Shown: positions 34,679-46,079 of the stretch, one piece after another
How the letters are laid out: each line of letters starts with the position of its first letter
Position numbering within the stretch: the stretch's first letter is position 1
Assembly (NCBI GenBank): GCA_022661535.1
Contig: JAKULF010000005.1
Location: 3,968,001-4,032,000 of the forward strand
DNA from: Eutypa lata
Lineage: Eukaryota; Ascomycota; Sordariomycetes; Xylariales; Diatrypaceae
Direction of reading: 5' to 3'
DNA: 64,000 bases
Notes under the pieces: generated by a model
What the model was told of the DNA's origin: nothing
Databases searched by the model: none
The model's input: the letters and a program-made list of their open reading frames with translations, nothing else
Position numbers and translations under genes: made by a program

Positions 34679-36748
34679 ATGTCCATGTATCCGGGACATC
34701 GCGGCATGCCGCAGAATGCGTCGCGTCTCAATGAGCTTCTCGATCAAATCCGATCCGAATTTGATAACCAGATTCGGGTGAACGAGAGCTATGAGCAACA
34801 AAGTGAGTCTTGAGCTTTACCAACGCTAGGTCTCCGGGGAAATTCGGTAGGCTGACAAAAAATCCACTAGTCCAACAACAGGTCCAGGAGGCTTCACTCA
34901 TTAGAGAGAAGGTTTACCAGTTGGAGCAGCAGCATCTGAATATGAAATCAAAGTAAGTTCACTTAGCAATACCTACTAGTTTCACTCTCTCAGTTCCTCT
35001 AAAGCTAACCATCTCATTATAGGTACGATGAAGAGATCGTCCTGCTGCGCCGTCAGCTCGAGCAAGCTCGAGGCGGAGCTCCTCAGCCCGGCATGCCTGG
35101 TCCCCCTCAACACGGCGGCCCTTCATCCGGCCCTCCGCCTCCTGCTCTCGGTTTAGGAAACAATCTTTTCAGTGGCATTATGACTGGTCAGGGAGGTCAG
35201 GGTGGTGGCCTGCCGCCTCAGCCCCCTCCCCAGGATCAGCAACCGCCTGGGCCCCAGCATCAGATGCCGCCAGCTCCGGGCATGCCAGGAGGACCACCGC
35301 CTCCCCCTCCCCCGCCATCCCAGCAACAACCCCCTTTCCAACAGCCGTACCAAGGCCCCGGGCCTAACGGCTTCCCAGGCCAGCCTCCCTCTAGTACTGC
35401 TAGTCCCGGCCCAGGCAAGCGGGGCGTTGGCCGGCCTCCTGCTGGCGGTCCTGCTACTCCTCAGATCAACACTCCGATGCCTTACGGTGGTCCTGGCGCG
35501 TCTCCGCAGGTCGCAAACCACCCAACTCCTGACCATAGAGCTATGCAACCGGCTGGTCCTCTTGTGAATAACGCCTTGGGTGATCTGGATGTCGAACGCC
35601 TGCCCGCCCACGTTCGAAAGATCCGGGACGATTGGTTTGTCATTTTCAACCAGGCTGTACCACGCATGCTGGACGTCGACTTGGTTCACACGCTCGTTCA
35701 CGAAAGTGTCGTGTGCTGTGTTAGATTCAGCAATGACGGCAAGTACGTCGCAACTGGTTGCAACCGCTCTGCTCAAATCTACGACGTGACCAGCGGAGAG
35801 AAGGTCTGCGTCTTGCAGGACGAGAACGTCGATGTGTCCGGTGACTTGTATATCCGCAGCGTTTGCTTCAGTCCCGACGGCAAGTACCTGGCTACGGGAG
35901 CTGAAGACAAGCTTATTCGCGTAAGTTCCTTGCCTATTTGACGACTCATCACGTACAGGTGTTGACTAACTTCTGTAATAGGTATGGGATATTCAAACTC
36001 GAACGATTCGCAACACATTCGCTGGCCATGAACAAGACATCTATTCGCTAGATTTTGCCCGTGATGGTCGTACCATCGCTTCCGGTAGCGGTGACAGGAC
36101 TGTGCGCCTCTGGGATATCGAGTCTGGTCAGCCGCTGATGACCCTTAGTATTGAAGATGGTGTCACGACTGTCGCCATCTCCCCAGATACCAAATATGTT
36201 GCTGCTGGTTCGCTGGACAAGAGTGTACGTGTCTGGGACATTCATCAAGGATATCTCTTGGAGCGTCTTGAGGGTCCGGATGGCCACAAGGACAGCGTAT
36301 ACTCTGTTGCGTTCTCCCCGAACGGCAAGGATCTTGTCAGTGGTAGTTTGGACAAGACGATTAAGATGTGGGAGCTAGCATCCCCCAGAGGAATGCAGAA
36401 CCCAGGCCCTAAAGCCGGTAGATGCGTAAAGACATTTGAAGGACACAGGGTATGTTTTGATCTAACCCCCGCCCCCCTTTTCCGCTCTGGCGTCGCGTTG
36501 CATATCACTAACTTAATTAGGATTTCGTTCTTTCGGTTGCTCTTACCCCTGATGCCAACTGGGTCATGTCTGGTTCCAAGGACCGTGGCGTACAATTCTG
36601 GGATCCCAGGACCGGATATACCCAGCTCATGTTGCAGGGCCACAAGAACTCGGTCATATCTGTGGCACCTAGCCCCAGTGGAACGTACTTTGCGACTGGT
36701 TCCGGCGACATGAGGGCCCGTATCTGGTCTTACAGATCACTTTCTTAA
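34679..36748 (+). CDS. rcoA: Tup1/RcoA-type transcriptional co-repressor (WD40)
   Basis: This is a general co-repressor that works with Ssn6/Cyc8 in the nucleus on glucose-, development- and stress-regulated genes. The five-exon model is 34679-34802, 34871-34952, 35023-35920, 35982-36449 and 36521-36748, encoding 599 aa. The N-terminal tetramerisation/Ssn6-binding coil begins [19 protein letters not shown] and continues through the first three exons. A Pro/Gln/Gly-rich linker covers about residues 85-230. [35 protein letters not shown], a Tup1 hallmark of which only the start is quoted in this family, leads into seven WD40 repeats (for example [47 protein letters not shown]). Ending and length match fungal RcoA/RCO-1. 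Confidence 0.95.
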
Positions 36749-37475
36749 TGGACGTTTATGGAGAATTAATTAGAGTAGGGATTTGATAAGATACGAAAGA
36801 AAGAGTATGTTCCTGCTTTTTATTGCTTCCGCTGGGCGCCACGAAACTTTGGGTCTCTGCTCGTAATCGGGAGCTTTTCTCATCGCAGATATCTCGAACT
36901 CGAAGGTGAAAAACAGTGAAGCTAAACCGGGGGGTTCATCGGTATTTTCAGGGGGGGTAGCTTGCTGTGGACTGACTTACCAATTCGTGGGTTTGTGTTC
37001 CCAGAGAGAAGACGGCGTTTTTTAGGAAGGCGAGAGTTCACACACACATACACAAAGGGGGCGTGCGTTATTACGCCCCTCCCCGTGTCCTGAACAAAAG
37101 AATGCCTGTGGTTAAGGCAAATTATTCTGTAGTGTATTGATCAGAAATCTTTTACAATTGAACAAGACCAAGAACAAAAACAAGACAAGTTTCGACCTTA
37201 CCTACTTGGCCTCCAGGGCTCGAGCCCCTTTCGATAATCGCGTAATGTAAACAATGTGGCAAGTAGATAGATACGGATACAGTGGTGACACCGAAAGCTA
37301 GCATTACAAAAAAGGTTAAGGAAGAAAAAAGCACGACTTTTCATATGTGTTTTTATTGAACCTTTAGATGGATAAAGCTAGTGGGTATCTCATATTCTGA
37401 TGCTACTGCACTCACACTGCAATACAATACTGCTTACTACCTATGTACATAGGGTTCTACACACTCTATTCAGTC
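36749..37475. other. Convergent intergenic region
   Basis: This is the spacer between the 3' ends of Tup1 (+) and Rmp1 (-). It contains a CACACACATACACA stretch near 37041. I see no gene. Confidence 0.55.
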
Positions 37476-38007
37476 TTAAAACAGCCCCTTGAACAGATCA
37501 TCGAACTCATCTCCTCCCTTCCTGCTCTTCTTTTTCTTCTTAGCCGGCCTCGGCCGTTCCTCCCCCTCCTGCTCTACGCTGTTTCTATTTACCGCTACCG
37601 CTACCGCCGCCCGGGCCTTGCCATCTCCCCGCTGTGACCTAGTAGGAAGAGGAGTAGGGGTATGTAGAGTACTGGTAGTAGTAGAAACAGAGGCCTCGGT
37701 GGCAGAGGTAGGTCGGGATCTATCTACTTGTGGTTCTTTCTTGCGCCACGTCTTCTCCTGCTTACCATCCTGCTCTTCTCCGTCTCCTTCTCCTCCTTGC
37801 TGTTGTTTTCGCTTTCTCTTCTCCTTCACCTTCTCGCTTTGCCTCTGCCTTTCCCTCTCCACTCTCGCGACTTCCTCCCGCGATACCACGGACCCTCCAC
37901 TCCCCGCATCTGGTAGCCCGCCGGTGCCGGTGCCGACGTTGGTGACAGAAGAGGCAATGATGGGAGACTTCAGCTCGTTGGGAGTAGGCGCAAACACTGA
38001 TGATGAC

Positions 38008-38052
<45 letters not shown>

Positions 38053-38692
38053 GCTACTCCCGTGACTGGCGGTGGTGGTGAGGCTCCTACCGCCGCTACC
38101 CCGACTAGCTGCGTGCATGCGGCGTTCACCTGCGCCAGTGCGCCTAGTAGTACGACCCCGAGCGTCGCGAACTGGTTGTCCGCTGCGAGCTGGGAGAAGG
38201 CTCTGTGGACAAACGTGGTTAGTCACCATATCGATGGATGAACACAAGAGAGTAAGTAAGTAGTAGGCGGTAAAGGATATCGACACAACACAATGCATGC
38301 ACCTACATATAGCACCTCGGCACCAGCACATCCCGCAACCACGTCGCGCGCGCGTCGGCCGCGGCCCCGACACCCTTGCCAGCGTCCTCTTCCTCGCCCC
38401 CTCGCTTGCGCTTCTTCTTCTTATTCGAAGTCTTCGTGGCGCTAGAGGAAGACGCCTTGGCCATCTTGACGGCGGCGGCGGCGGCGGCGGCATCCAGCTC
38501 GTCGATCAGCTTGCTCACGTGCCGCCGCAGCATGCCGAAGGCACCCCACCACCGCGCCCCCCGGTGCTGGTTCCGGTTGCGGTGGTTGAAGCCGGCGAGG
38601 AGCGGGCGCAGCGGGGCCAGGCTTTCGAGGGCCTGCTGGTGCTGGTGCTGGTGCTGGCATTTGCTTGCTGCATTTTTGGTAGAAGTAGCCAT
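37476..38692 (-). CDS. RMP1: RNase MRP protein subunit Rmp1
   Basis: This is a protein subunit specific to the RNase MRP ribonucleoprotein, which processes pre-rRNA and some mRNAs. The two-exon model, in transcript order, is 38692-38307 and 38202-37476, encoding 370 aa. The Rmp1 domain shows as LLAGFNHRNRNQHRGARWWG, AFGMLRRHVSKLIDELD and, across the intron, WLRDVLVPRCY-I-AFSQLAADNQFATLGVVLLGALAQV. The C-terminus GGDEFDDLFKGLF is also conserved. Between them is a long lineage-specific low-complexity part: a polyalanine run from a GCT microsatellite (near 38010-38055), a charged KEKRKRKQQQGGEGDGEEQ stretch and a Lys-rich tail. Another polyalanine lies at about residues 68-74. The family call is strong; the insert makes it longer than the yeast protein. 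Confidence 0.87.
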
Positions 38693-39717
38693 TTATGAAA
38701 TTTATTATTACATTGTAGAATTAAAAGGAGAATAATAATAAGTGACTTTGCATGGATGGATGGATGGATGGATGGGGAAAATGTTTACTACGTAGTTAGT
38801 AGTTAACAAACTAATGCGCAATCCGTAAATGGATGATGGATGAGCTTGATAGTGGATATTTCTCTGTAATTAGGTAAGTCGGTGGGGCTCATTACTTAGC
38901 GTTGAGAGTGGAGAGTGGAGGTTAACTATATCACCATGCAGCTTGCATATATTAGTGCAAACGAGTGAAATGAAAAGTAACCTGCTGAGAGTGCCTTAGT
39001 TTAAGTACTTTCATACATAGCTGGAATCAACAAGAAACTAAACGCGATTAAACACTTTATACACAGAAGAAATAAGAGGTCTCATAATAATATACGGGAA
39101 GTTAAGCGAGTGTGTATGGCGGAGTCAGTTTAGCAATGCTACTAACCCCGATATGTATGACTGAACGATGTCATGCTTATTATCTTTATAGCCATTCTAG
39201 CTATTACATTGTCTGTGTTTGATATAGCTGAGGGTATGTCTATCGTCATGACAATGATAATAACCTACTGGAATAGTCTCAGGACATTAAAGGTCATATT
39301 ATCTACGCCTGTAGAGAGGTAGGGGTTAGTTCCACGGCTTAGGACGATCAGTAGATTAGTCGATTGTCAGGAACCCAGATCGGAGTACGCTATCAACACA
39401 TTGTAAATGCCTGAATGTTAATGTATGCTACCTACATCCCTCTATTTGACCTGGTAGCTCTCAGCTACTACTTTGCCATACTCGCTGAATTACTTACCTA
39501 ACTTCCCACAACGCCCCTATATTTCAATTCGTCGAATTGTTGGTTAACATCTCTTGAACACTTTGAGTTCTTTTGCAGAGTGGAGCCAGCTTTTTCTTCT
39601 CAAGCTAAATCCTTATTACAAAGCTAGGTACCTATTAGGAGAGATATTTTAACCTGGTAACCACCATGATATAGGTAGAGTTCTCTCTGAAGCTGAACAA
39701 ACCAGCATACAATCAAG
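38693..39717. other. Intergenic region
   Basis: This is 1 kb between Rmp1 and the oxidoreductase, with a GGAT tetranucleotide repeat near 38753-38775. I see no gene. Confidence 0.55.
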
Positions 39718-41173
39718 CTACCAATGAACCAAGTCCTGCACCTTGATCGGCATTCCATTTTTCATAGAGTGGTTCGCACCAACGCCTACCAGGACCGCGT
39801 TGCCCCCATCACGTATATAGGCAGCCCGCTTGAAGCTATCCTTCGTGTCGCCGACGAGAACATCCTGTAATAAGACAGGATCGCCTCCGCCGTGGCCGCC
39901 CTCCTTCTTCTCCACATCCACCACGTACGGCTCTCCGAACAGCGGGTAGACGACGATCTTGGTCTCCTCGACACCGGGCTGGATGTAGTCCTTCTTCCCG
40001 GCGTCGACGTCTTTCCTGGCCCCTGGCTCGTTGGTGGCCGAGTACCCGCTCTCGACCACGTTGATCTCTATGCGGCCGTTCGTCCCGTTGAACACGCAGC
40101 GGTACCCCTCCCACGGCGCGTACCCGTACGTGTTGTATGTCATGACGGCGCGGTTCTTGTACGTGATGACCATGGAGAGCGTGTCCTCGATGGTGATGCC
40201 GTCGGCGAAGCAGTTCCGGTCCCGGATGTAGCCGTCCTCGTGCTCGGCGTCGAGGTAGAGCTTCTTCAGCTGGTCGCTCTCGTCGATGTGGATCGCGAAC
40301 GGGTCGCTCTTGGCCTCCGCGTTGTCGAGGTACCGCTCCCCCAGGTTGGCCACGCCGCGCTTCTGCGCGTTCTCCTTGCCGTAGAACCGGAGGCTGCCGA
40401 CGCAGTACACCGTCTCCGGCTCCGTGTTGAGCCAGTAGTGCACCAGGTCGAAGTGGTGGATCGACTTGTGCATCTGGATCCCGCCGCTGTTGCTCTTCTC
40501 CCGGTGCCAGCGGCGCATGAAGTCGGATCCGTGGGGGCAGTCCAGCACCCAGTCCACTACGGTATCTATAGTCAGCAACCTTTTTTTGATTTTATGGATA
40601 ACTTCAAGCAACAAATCCCCCTTTCAATGCTAAAACTAGCTGTAAAAAGAAATTTAAAAAATAAGACAACTAAGAACATTACTAACTATGAACGGTCGTG
40701 ATCTCTCCGACGACGCCAGAATCGATCAGCTCACGCATTTTCGTGTGGTGCGGAGCATAGCGATAGTTGAAGAGCACGCGGACCTGTTTTCCAGTCCGCT
40801 TCTCGGCGTCGATCATGGCTTGCAGCTTCTCTTCGTCGATGGTCATGGGTTTCTCCGTGATGGCATCGCAGCCCAGCTCCATCGCCCGGATGCAATAGAC
40901 GTGGTGGTAGAGGTCGATGGTGGTGACGATGACGACGTCCGGCTTCTGCTCCGCCACCATCTTGTCGAAGTCCTCGGCCTTGTAGGTGGGCATGCGCTCC
41001 TCCCCGAGCTCGACGATGCGGTCGTTGGCAGCGTTCATGCGGGTCTGGTTCGTGTCGCAGATCCCGACCAGCTTGGCGAAGTCTTTGAAGTCTTGGATGA
41101 TGCTCTGGAAGTAGAACGCAGACCGGACCCCCATGCCTACGATGACATATCTCTTAACCTGGGGCGACGCCAT
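39718..41173 (-). CDS. Gfo/Idh/MocA-family NAD(P)-dependent oxidoreductase
   Basis: This is a predicted sugar- or inositol-type dehydrogenase; the substrate is not known. The two-exon model, in transcript order, is 41173-40687 and 40565-39718, encoding 444 aa. The N-terminal Rossmann domain starts KRYVIVGMGVRSAFYFQSI. VVIVTTIDLYHHVYCIRAMELGC leads into ITEKPMTIDEEKL, the family EKP motif whose Lys is catalytic. The C-terminal domain includes HGSDFMRRWHREKSNSGGIQ and HKSIHHFDLVHYWL. The donor is a non-consensus GTTAGT, chosen because it joins EITTVH to VVDWVLDCPHG in frame as in relatives; the 121-nt intron therefore deserves transcript checking. There is no signal peptide. It is divergent from the orphan gene at 42493. 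Confidence 0.88.
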
Positions 41174-42492
41174 GGTGGATGGTGGAAGAATAGTGTTAGA
41201 TGGTTTTAACAAAGTTTCGGATGACGGATAGTACGAATGGAACGAAGACTCTTGCTAAAAGAGAAAACTGGATCTCCCACAACTGTTTACATATACTCGC
41301 TTTCGCTGCGATACCGGCTAGCTACACCCATTATACATCCTACTGATTTGTTCCCCAAGTGGTATCCATATTCCATTATGGAATCGAAAGCATTTTTGCC
41401 AAGGAGACGGGGCGCCTCGTCGCTAACACGGCTCCTATCCTATCCAACCAACGTCTACATGTTCGTATATTAACTGCCATATGACGATGCAAGGACTCGA
41501 CGACTGGGAAGGTTGAGGTTGAGGGGGACGTGGAGCTGGCCCGAGTAGGTTTAGCATCGGATTTTTCCCCACCTGCCAAGAGCTCCGAGTCGTCCGGAAT
41601 AGCGACTCGGATGCGGAGAACCTGGCGGATGCGTGGGTGCCCAAGACAGCTTTTGTGGGGTTTGCGGAGTCGGCACGTCGGAATACAAATCGGAGCACTT
41701 TACGCCATGTGACTGAGGTTGGTGATATGCGATATGCGTGTTGGTGCGTATCCAACGCGGTGGTAATAGCTATTATGGAAACTCGGGAACGGTGTTCAGT
41801 TATTCCAATGCATTTCAAACTCTATGATGCCCCTAACCTCGAAGTAGCCGGGCTTCCAAATGAAGAGAACATATTATTCGTGTAGTTTTGAATTGATTTT
41901 ACGCCGCCATGCTTTCAGCAAGATCCTGAAAGTCACATTTTCATCGTATATACGGCTAAAGAACTAAGAACATAGTTTGTTAGCTATTAATTAAGATGAA
42001 GAGACTTGCCAGTTAACGTTGTTCTAGCTATACTTCTGCTTCGTCGTATCGAAGCTCTAGCTATTTTTTGGTTTACTATTCTGGATACCTATGTACTCCC
42101 TATTCTTGATAATGGGTAGTTGATATACTCACGAATCTTCTTAGTAAAAGTTATCCTTTAAGGATGGATGTTCATGCAAAGTTGCCCGATAAAATATCGG
42201 ATGAAATTATACGAGTGGAGAGCATAACTGCGGTAGTAGTTGCGCTCTTAGTTGTAGAAAAGGGAGGAAGATAAAATTTTCGTAGTCGTAATACGGAAAA
42301 TACCTCAGTTGCTATGTTACATTATCTGTTAGGCTGAGAGAAATATGCGTGATTGGCTTAAAATATTGGCCCCCTTCCAAGCCTGCCATACAGCCTACCT
42401 TCTGTCTTTTGCCTTCTGCCTAACTTCACCTCATTCACAACATTCTCTCTTCTAAATTCTTTGCTCGAGGCCCCTTTTCCAAGCCCATACCT
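41174..42492. other. Divergent intergenic region
   Basis: This is 1.3 kb between the oxidoreductase and the orphan gene. Overlapping short ORFs near 41376-41885 on both strands look like chance. Confidence 0.5.
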
Positions 42493-43485
42493 ATGGAGGG
42501 CATCCCAGAAGACGCCGAGATTGTGGGAGATACGCAAGGTCTATCCAACATAATCAGAGGTCTGAAGAACGTGAAAGTTGGAAAGGCCGCCGAAATAACA
42601 GAGCAATCAATTGACGCACACGACAATCTCCATCTCAACCGTATGCACCCCATGGCACATAGCTCTTCCTTGACGCTAACAGGAACCATAGAAGAGCTGT
42701 ATATCAAGTATCCAGACGAAGGCTCTGAATTGTACGACAATGACCTACTAGACCGACGTGACGAGGAACCTCGAGGCAACAAAGCGCAGCGTAGAAGACT
42801 TAAGCAACGAGAGCGTCGCCAAAGATGGAGGATAGAGAAACGCAAAGAACAGCTAGAGGAAGAGCCTGTTCCAGAAAACAATATTTCTACACATCCCCCT
42901 GAACAAGCGTTGTATGCATCAGATGAGAACAAGCTATTTTCGCATACAACTTCGAAAAGACACCGACCGAGTCCGAATGAACGTACTATGTCATTCTTCG
43001 CCAAGTTTTACGAGAGTGACACACGCCCAGAAGACTGGGCTGTTGTGTGCGGCCAGAGAGACGAGTATGCGCGGTTCCCGTACCATTGTATAGATCCACC
43101 ACTTTCGCGACTCTCTGTACTGGTGCAAGAAGTAGAACATGCCATGGAAAATCTAGGATGGCGTTCATTCGCTGATGTGTCCGTGCTGGAACAGCTTGTA
43201 TCTTCTAAAGCGAGCGAACTAGCATTCTTCCGTAAACATCTGGGGCGTGTTAAAAGCATCCGTGGAACCATTACAAAACATTTGGGGAAACACGGATTTG
43301 ATAGGACGGAGGACGCGTACAAGAAAGTGTGGTATGGAGACCTGGTTCTGTCAAGGGTTATACCTCAACTACAGACATACTACCTAGAGTTAACAACAAG
43401 GCTACAGTCTAGGTCGGAAGTACAAAGTAGGTATCTTCCGAAAGGTTTAAGGATCTCTAATGGAGTTCTCCCTGCAATAGGCTAG
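42493..43485 (+). CDS. Uncharacterised 330-aa protein
   Basis: This is a single open exon of 330 aa that I do not recognise. The N-terminal third is acidic and polar. Residues about 95-125 form a very basic, probably helical segment (RRRLKQRERRQRWRIEKRKE) followed by acidic residues. The C-terminal half is better folded in composition, with FFAKFYESDTRPEDWAVVCG, FPYHCIDPPLSRLSVLVQEV and a Leu-rich helical stretch KASELAFFRKHLGRVKSIRG. There is no signal peptide or membrane span. The length, without competing stops and with plausible codon use, supports a real gene. The basic segment could bind nucleic acid or act as a nuclear signal, but this is only inference. Confidence 0.65.
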   Translation: MEGIPEDAEIVGDTQGLSNIIRGLKNVKVGKAAEITEQSIDAHDNLHLNRMHPMAHSSSLTLTGTIEELYIKYPDEGSELYDNDLLDRRDEEPRGNKAQRRRLKQRERRQRWRIEKRKEQLEEEPVPENNISTHPPEQALYASDENKLFSHTTSKRHRPSPNERTMSFFAKFYESDTRPEDWAVVCGQRDEYARFPYHCIDPPLSRLSVLVQEVEHAMENLGWRSFADVSVLEQLVSSKASELAFFRKHLGRVKSIRGTITKHLGKHGFDRTEDAYKKVWYGDLVLSRVIPQLQTYYLELTTRLQSRSEVQSRYLPKGLRISNGVLPAIG

Positions 43486-44447
43486 TTACCAGTAACTCGT
43501 TTCACATCTTAAGTTGGAAAAAGAAAGGGAAAAAGAAAAAATACAGAGCCGTAGGGAAATAGAACAGACCTAGGTCTTAAATGCTGAGTGAAGTGGTGAA
43601 TGCTGAGCTACGACTCTAGAGATCCTCGGGATAACTACTACCAAAGTGTGTATAAAGGGGACTTTGCCCTTTGATACCTATGGGTATCGATAATCTTAAT
43701 ATCTACCACCTATTTTAAAAGAATAACTTGGGAATTCAAGAAATCCCTAGTATCATCTACGCTCAGCTAACTAACTCTCTAAATACGTACAAAATGATTG
43801 GGCTCGAGGAGGCTTCCTTCTGCGTAGTCTACATGAATCCCACCGTATCTAAGTTATGGTAGTAACTATGACAACTTTGACTTTGCGAGACATTATTATA
43901 GTGAGAAACGTCGTCAAAATATTAAGAGAAGCTTTAAAGGGCAACATATCTAACGAACAGCGAATTAACGTTATTCTACAACTTGCTACAGCAAATTCTT
44001 TTAAAACATTGGTCAAAGCTTACACTATTACATAAATTGGACTGATCCTGTTATCCATCATAAAAGTTACTTATCATACAAGGCAACTTCAATACTTAGC
44101 ATCTTAGAAAGTTATTACAGATCGTTATAAGTACATATTATAAAGCAACGCTATTTGTACCTTACATTCATACCTTAGTTTTCTTAATACAGCTGCTGTC
44201 AGCCGTCTAGCAGACTGCTATAGATCTACCAGTAGTAATCTATGTATCCGAGCTATTGCCACCTAAAGGCTAGCTGCTGCCACCACCTAACTGCTGCTAC
44301 TTAACTAGGTGTCGTCGAGTTAAGTGTCGTCGAGCTAAGTAATGGCGGCGGCAGGTAGATGGTAATAACTCAACTTTGTGCAATGAAGCTGTAGATAATA
44401 TACGTAGGTGGTGAAGGTGTAGACGATCTTCCTTATGTTTTGACCAC

Positions 44448-44483
44448 GTAGGTCGTAGGTCGTAGGTTTGTAGGTTTGTAGGT
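44448..44483. repeat. GTAGGT-type tandem repeat
   Basis: Successive GTAGGTC and GTAGGTTT units lie head to tail. They are related in sequence to the TAGGTA motifs scattered through other spacers of this window. Confidence 0.8.
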
Positions 44484-44821
44484 GACTTTATTAGCCTTTG
44501 AAGCTGTAGGTGGACCTACCTAGCTTTTGAAGCTGTTGATAATTTACGTTACAGGTTTGTAAGTTGTAGGCGTTTTGATTACCTCAGTAATGAAGTTGAT
44601 ATACAGCTTATTATTTTCTTGAATAGGAAAATACAAAACAGGTAGATATTGGGTTTATTCGTCCAGTAAAGGAAAGAAGCACGATATAATTACCCTTCGT
44701 TTCACTTTAGTCGCACCTCCTTACGTAAAAACGAGGGCATGGCCTGGAAGACATAGCAGAAATAACGAAGCTTTTTTTTTTTTTGGGTAGCTACCCTGGG
44801 ATATCTAAGGCCTGTCCTTGT

Positions 44822-44920
44822 TGGATATATAAGCTATAATAAGTGTCCAAATCGTTTCTATAATAAGCGCCCGAATTATTGATTTGAACGCTTATTGTAG
44901 CTTTTATACCTAGGTATCCA
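44822..44920. mobile_element. Small foldback, MITE-like element
   Basis: About 99 bp is bounded by imperfect inverted repeats. The left end starts TGGATATATAAGCTATAATA and the right end, read on the other strand, starts TGGATACCTAGGTATAAAAG. Three copies of a 15-nt motif close to AATAAGYGYYCRAAT occur inside (44838, 44862, and on the minus strand 44896-44882). Subterminal repeats like these recall non-autonomous Tc1/mariner-type DNA elements of fungi. It has no ORF and no clear target-site duplication, so the mobile origin is inferred. Confidence 0.5.
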
Positions 44921-45247
44921 ATAGTCCTCCAAAAACGATGAACGAAGTAAGCTTCCGCGTTGTCTAGGTTTTCCCTCTAAACAAAGGAAATTAAATCAGC
45001 AACGGCCAAAACACTAACATGCTTGCACCAAATACCCACCAGTTAATGTACCTGACAACACCTGGTGGGTACGAAGGCATGTCATCGTTCCCAGAACGGG
45101 GTACATTGCAGCCGTCCTTATACTGGACATCCTTCATAATCCAGAGTTAACTCCAAGTGAACGGTGTTCTAGTAGAACAAGTCTCAAGCTATATCTGAGC
45201 AAACGGGACCAGTTTGCTGAGCTAATGCTAAAGACATTAAGGTAATC

Positions 45248-46079
45248 TCATTCCTGGGTCGGTTGATGTTTGCGTGGTCGACCAGACTTTTTCATCTCCG
45301 TTTTGCGGTGTTCCCCCAGAGCAGCTTTGTTATCGAATTTCGCACCACACTGACATATGTAGGGAGTGGATGTCTGAACCGGCGCACGACATCTGTTGTG
45401 GTGCGAATTGAAATGTTCCCATCGCTGGATTGTCTTGCCACAGCGACATTGGAAGCCACGTTGTGGATTGGTTTCAGTTCGCGCTTCTTTACAGACTGTT
45501 GTCCTATGCCGCTTTCGGTCCTTCTCATGTAGAAAAGTTTTGCCGCAGCCTGGTTCCCCTGGCTGAGTACAGGGAAAGCGCACAGTGCAGGGTGGTGGAC
45601 CCCCTTTACGCTTTGGCTTCTGGTGAACACTGGTTATTTTCCGTTAGCTGTGCACTAGACATTTCACGATTGGTAACTTACCGGAGGCGATGTGACGAAA
45701 ACTCAACGCCACAATGTTGACAAAGTACCAGTTGTGGTCTCGCCTCCTGACTCGGAGGGAGGCCGGAGTTGGGAGATTGCGAGCTTACTATCTTCTCTGT
45801 GAAGGGGGGAGATGGAAGGAGTGGTGGAATTGAGATTAAAGGTTGAGAAAGCGAATGACTAGAACCAGGACTCTCGAAAGGCGCAACAGGGCCAGGTGCA
45901 AACATGAAATCACTCTGAAGAGCTTGACTGTCTTGTTCAGTAAGTGGTTGCACCCGGAGCTCCTCTTGATCGCTGCTTCCAAAGAGAGATACATCGAAGA
46001 AATCATCTGAATTTAGTGGATCCCATCCCAAGTAATCAGGTACGCTGTCGAACCCCGACTGGTTTAAGCGATGATCATA
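45248..46079 (-). CDS. C2H2-type zinc-finger protein (5' end unresolved)
   Basis: The two supported exons, in transcript order, are about 46079-45682 and 45629-45248, joined in frame by a 52-nt intron (GTAAGT donor, GCTAAC branch site, AACCAG acceptor). The N-terminal part is acidic (GWDPLNSDDFFDVSLFGSSD), like an activation region. Fingers follow: CQHCGVEFSSHRLRVH spanning the intron, then CTQPGEPGCGKTFLHEKDRK ending RH, then FQCRCGKTIQRWEHFNSHHNRC and YICQCGAKFDNKAALGEHRK. It is therefore a likely DNA-binding regulator. No ATG is in frame in the open region up to the stop at 46128-46130; the first in-frame ATG is at 45905 and would drop the acidic part. I infer a missed upstream exon (46079 follows a CAG) or a damaged gene. 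Confidence 0.6.

Larger units (their letters stand above)
43486..45247. other. Intergenic region with simple repeats and a foldback element
   Basis: This 1.8-kb region has no credible gene. It includes GCTGCTGCCACC/GTCGTCGAG repeats (44200-44350), a GTAGGT-rich tract (44448-44483), a T-run near 44772, and the foldback element at 44822-44920. Confidence 0.6.

Noticed and set aside
39892..40701. 269-codon plus-strand ORF over the oxidoreductase
   Set aside because: It is antisense to a conserved Gfo/Idh/MocA exon; its Val/Leu/Asp bias mirrors the coding strand.
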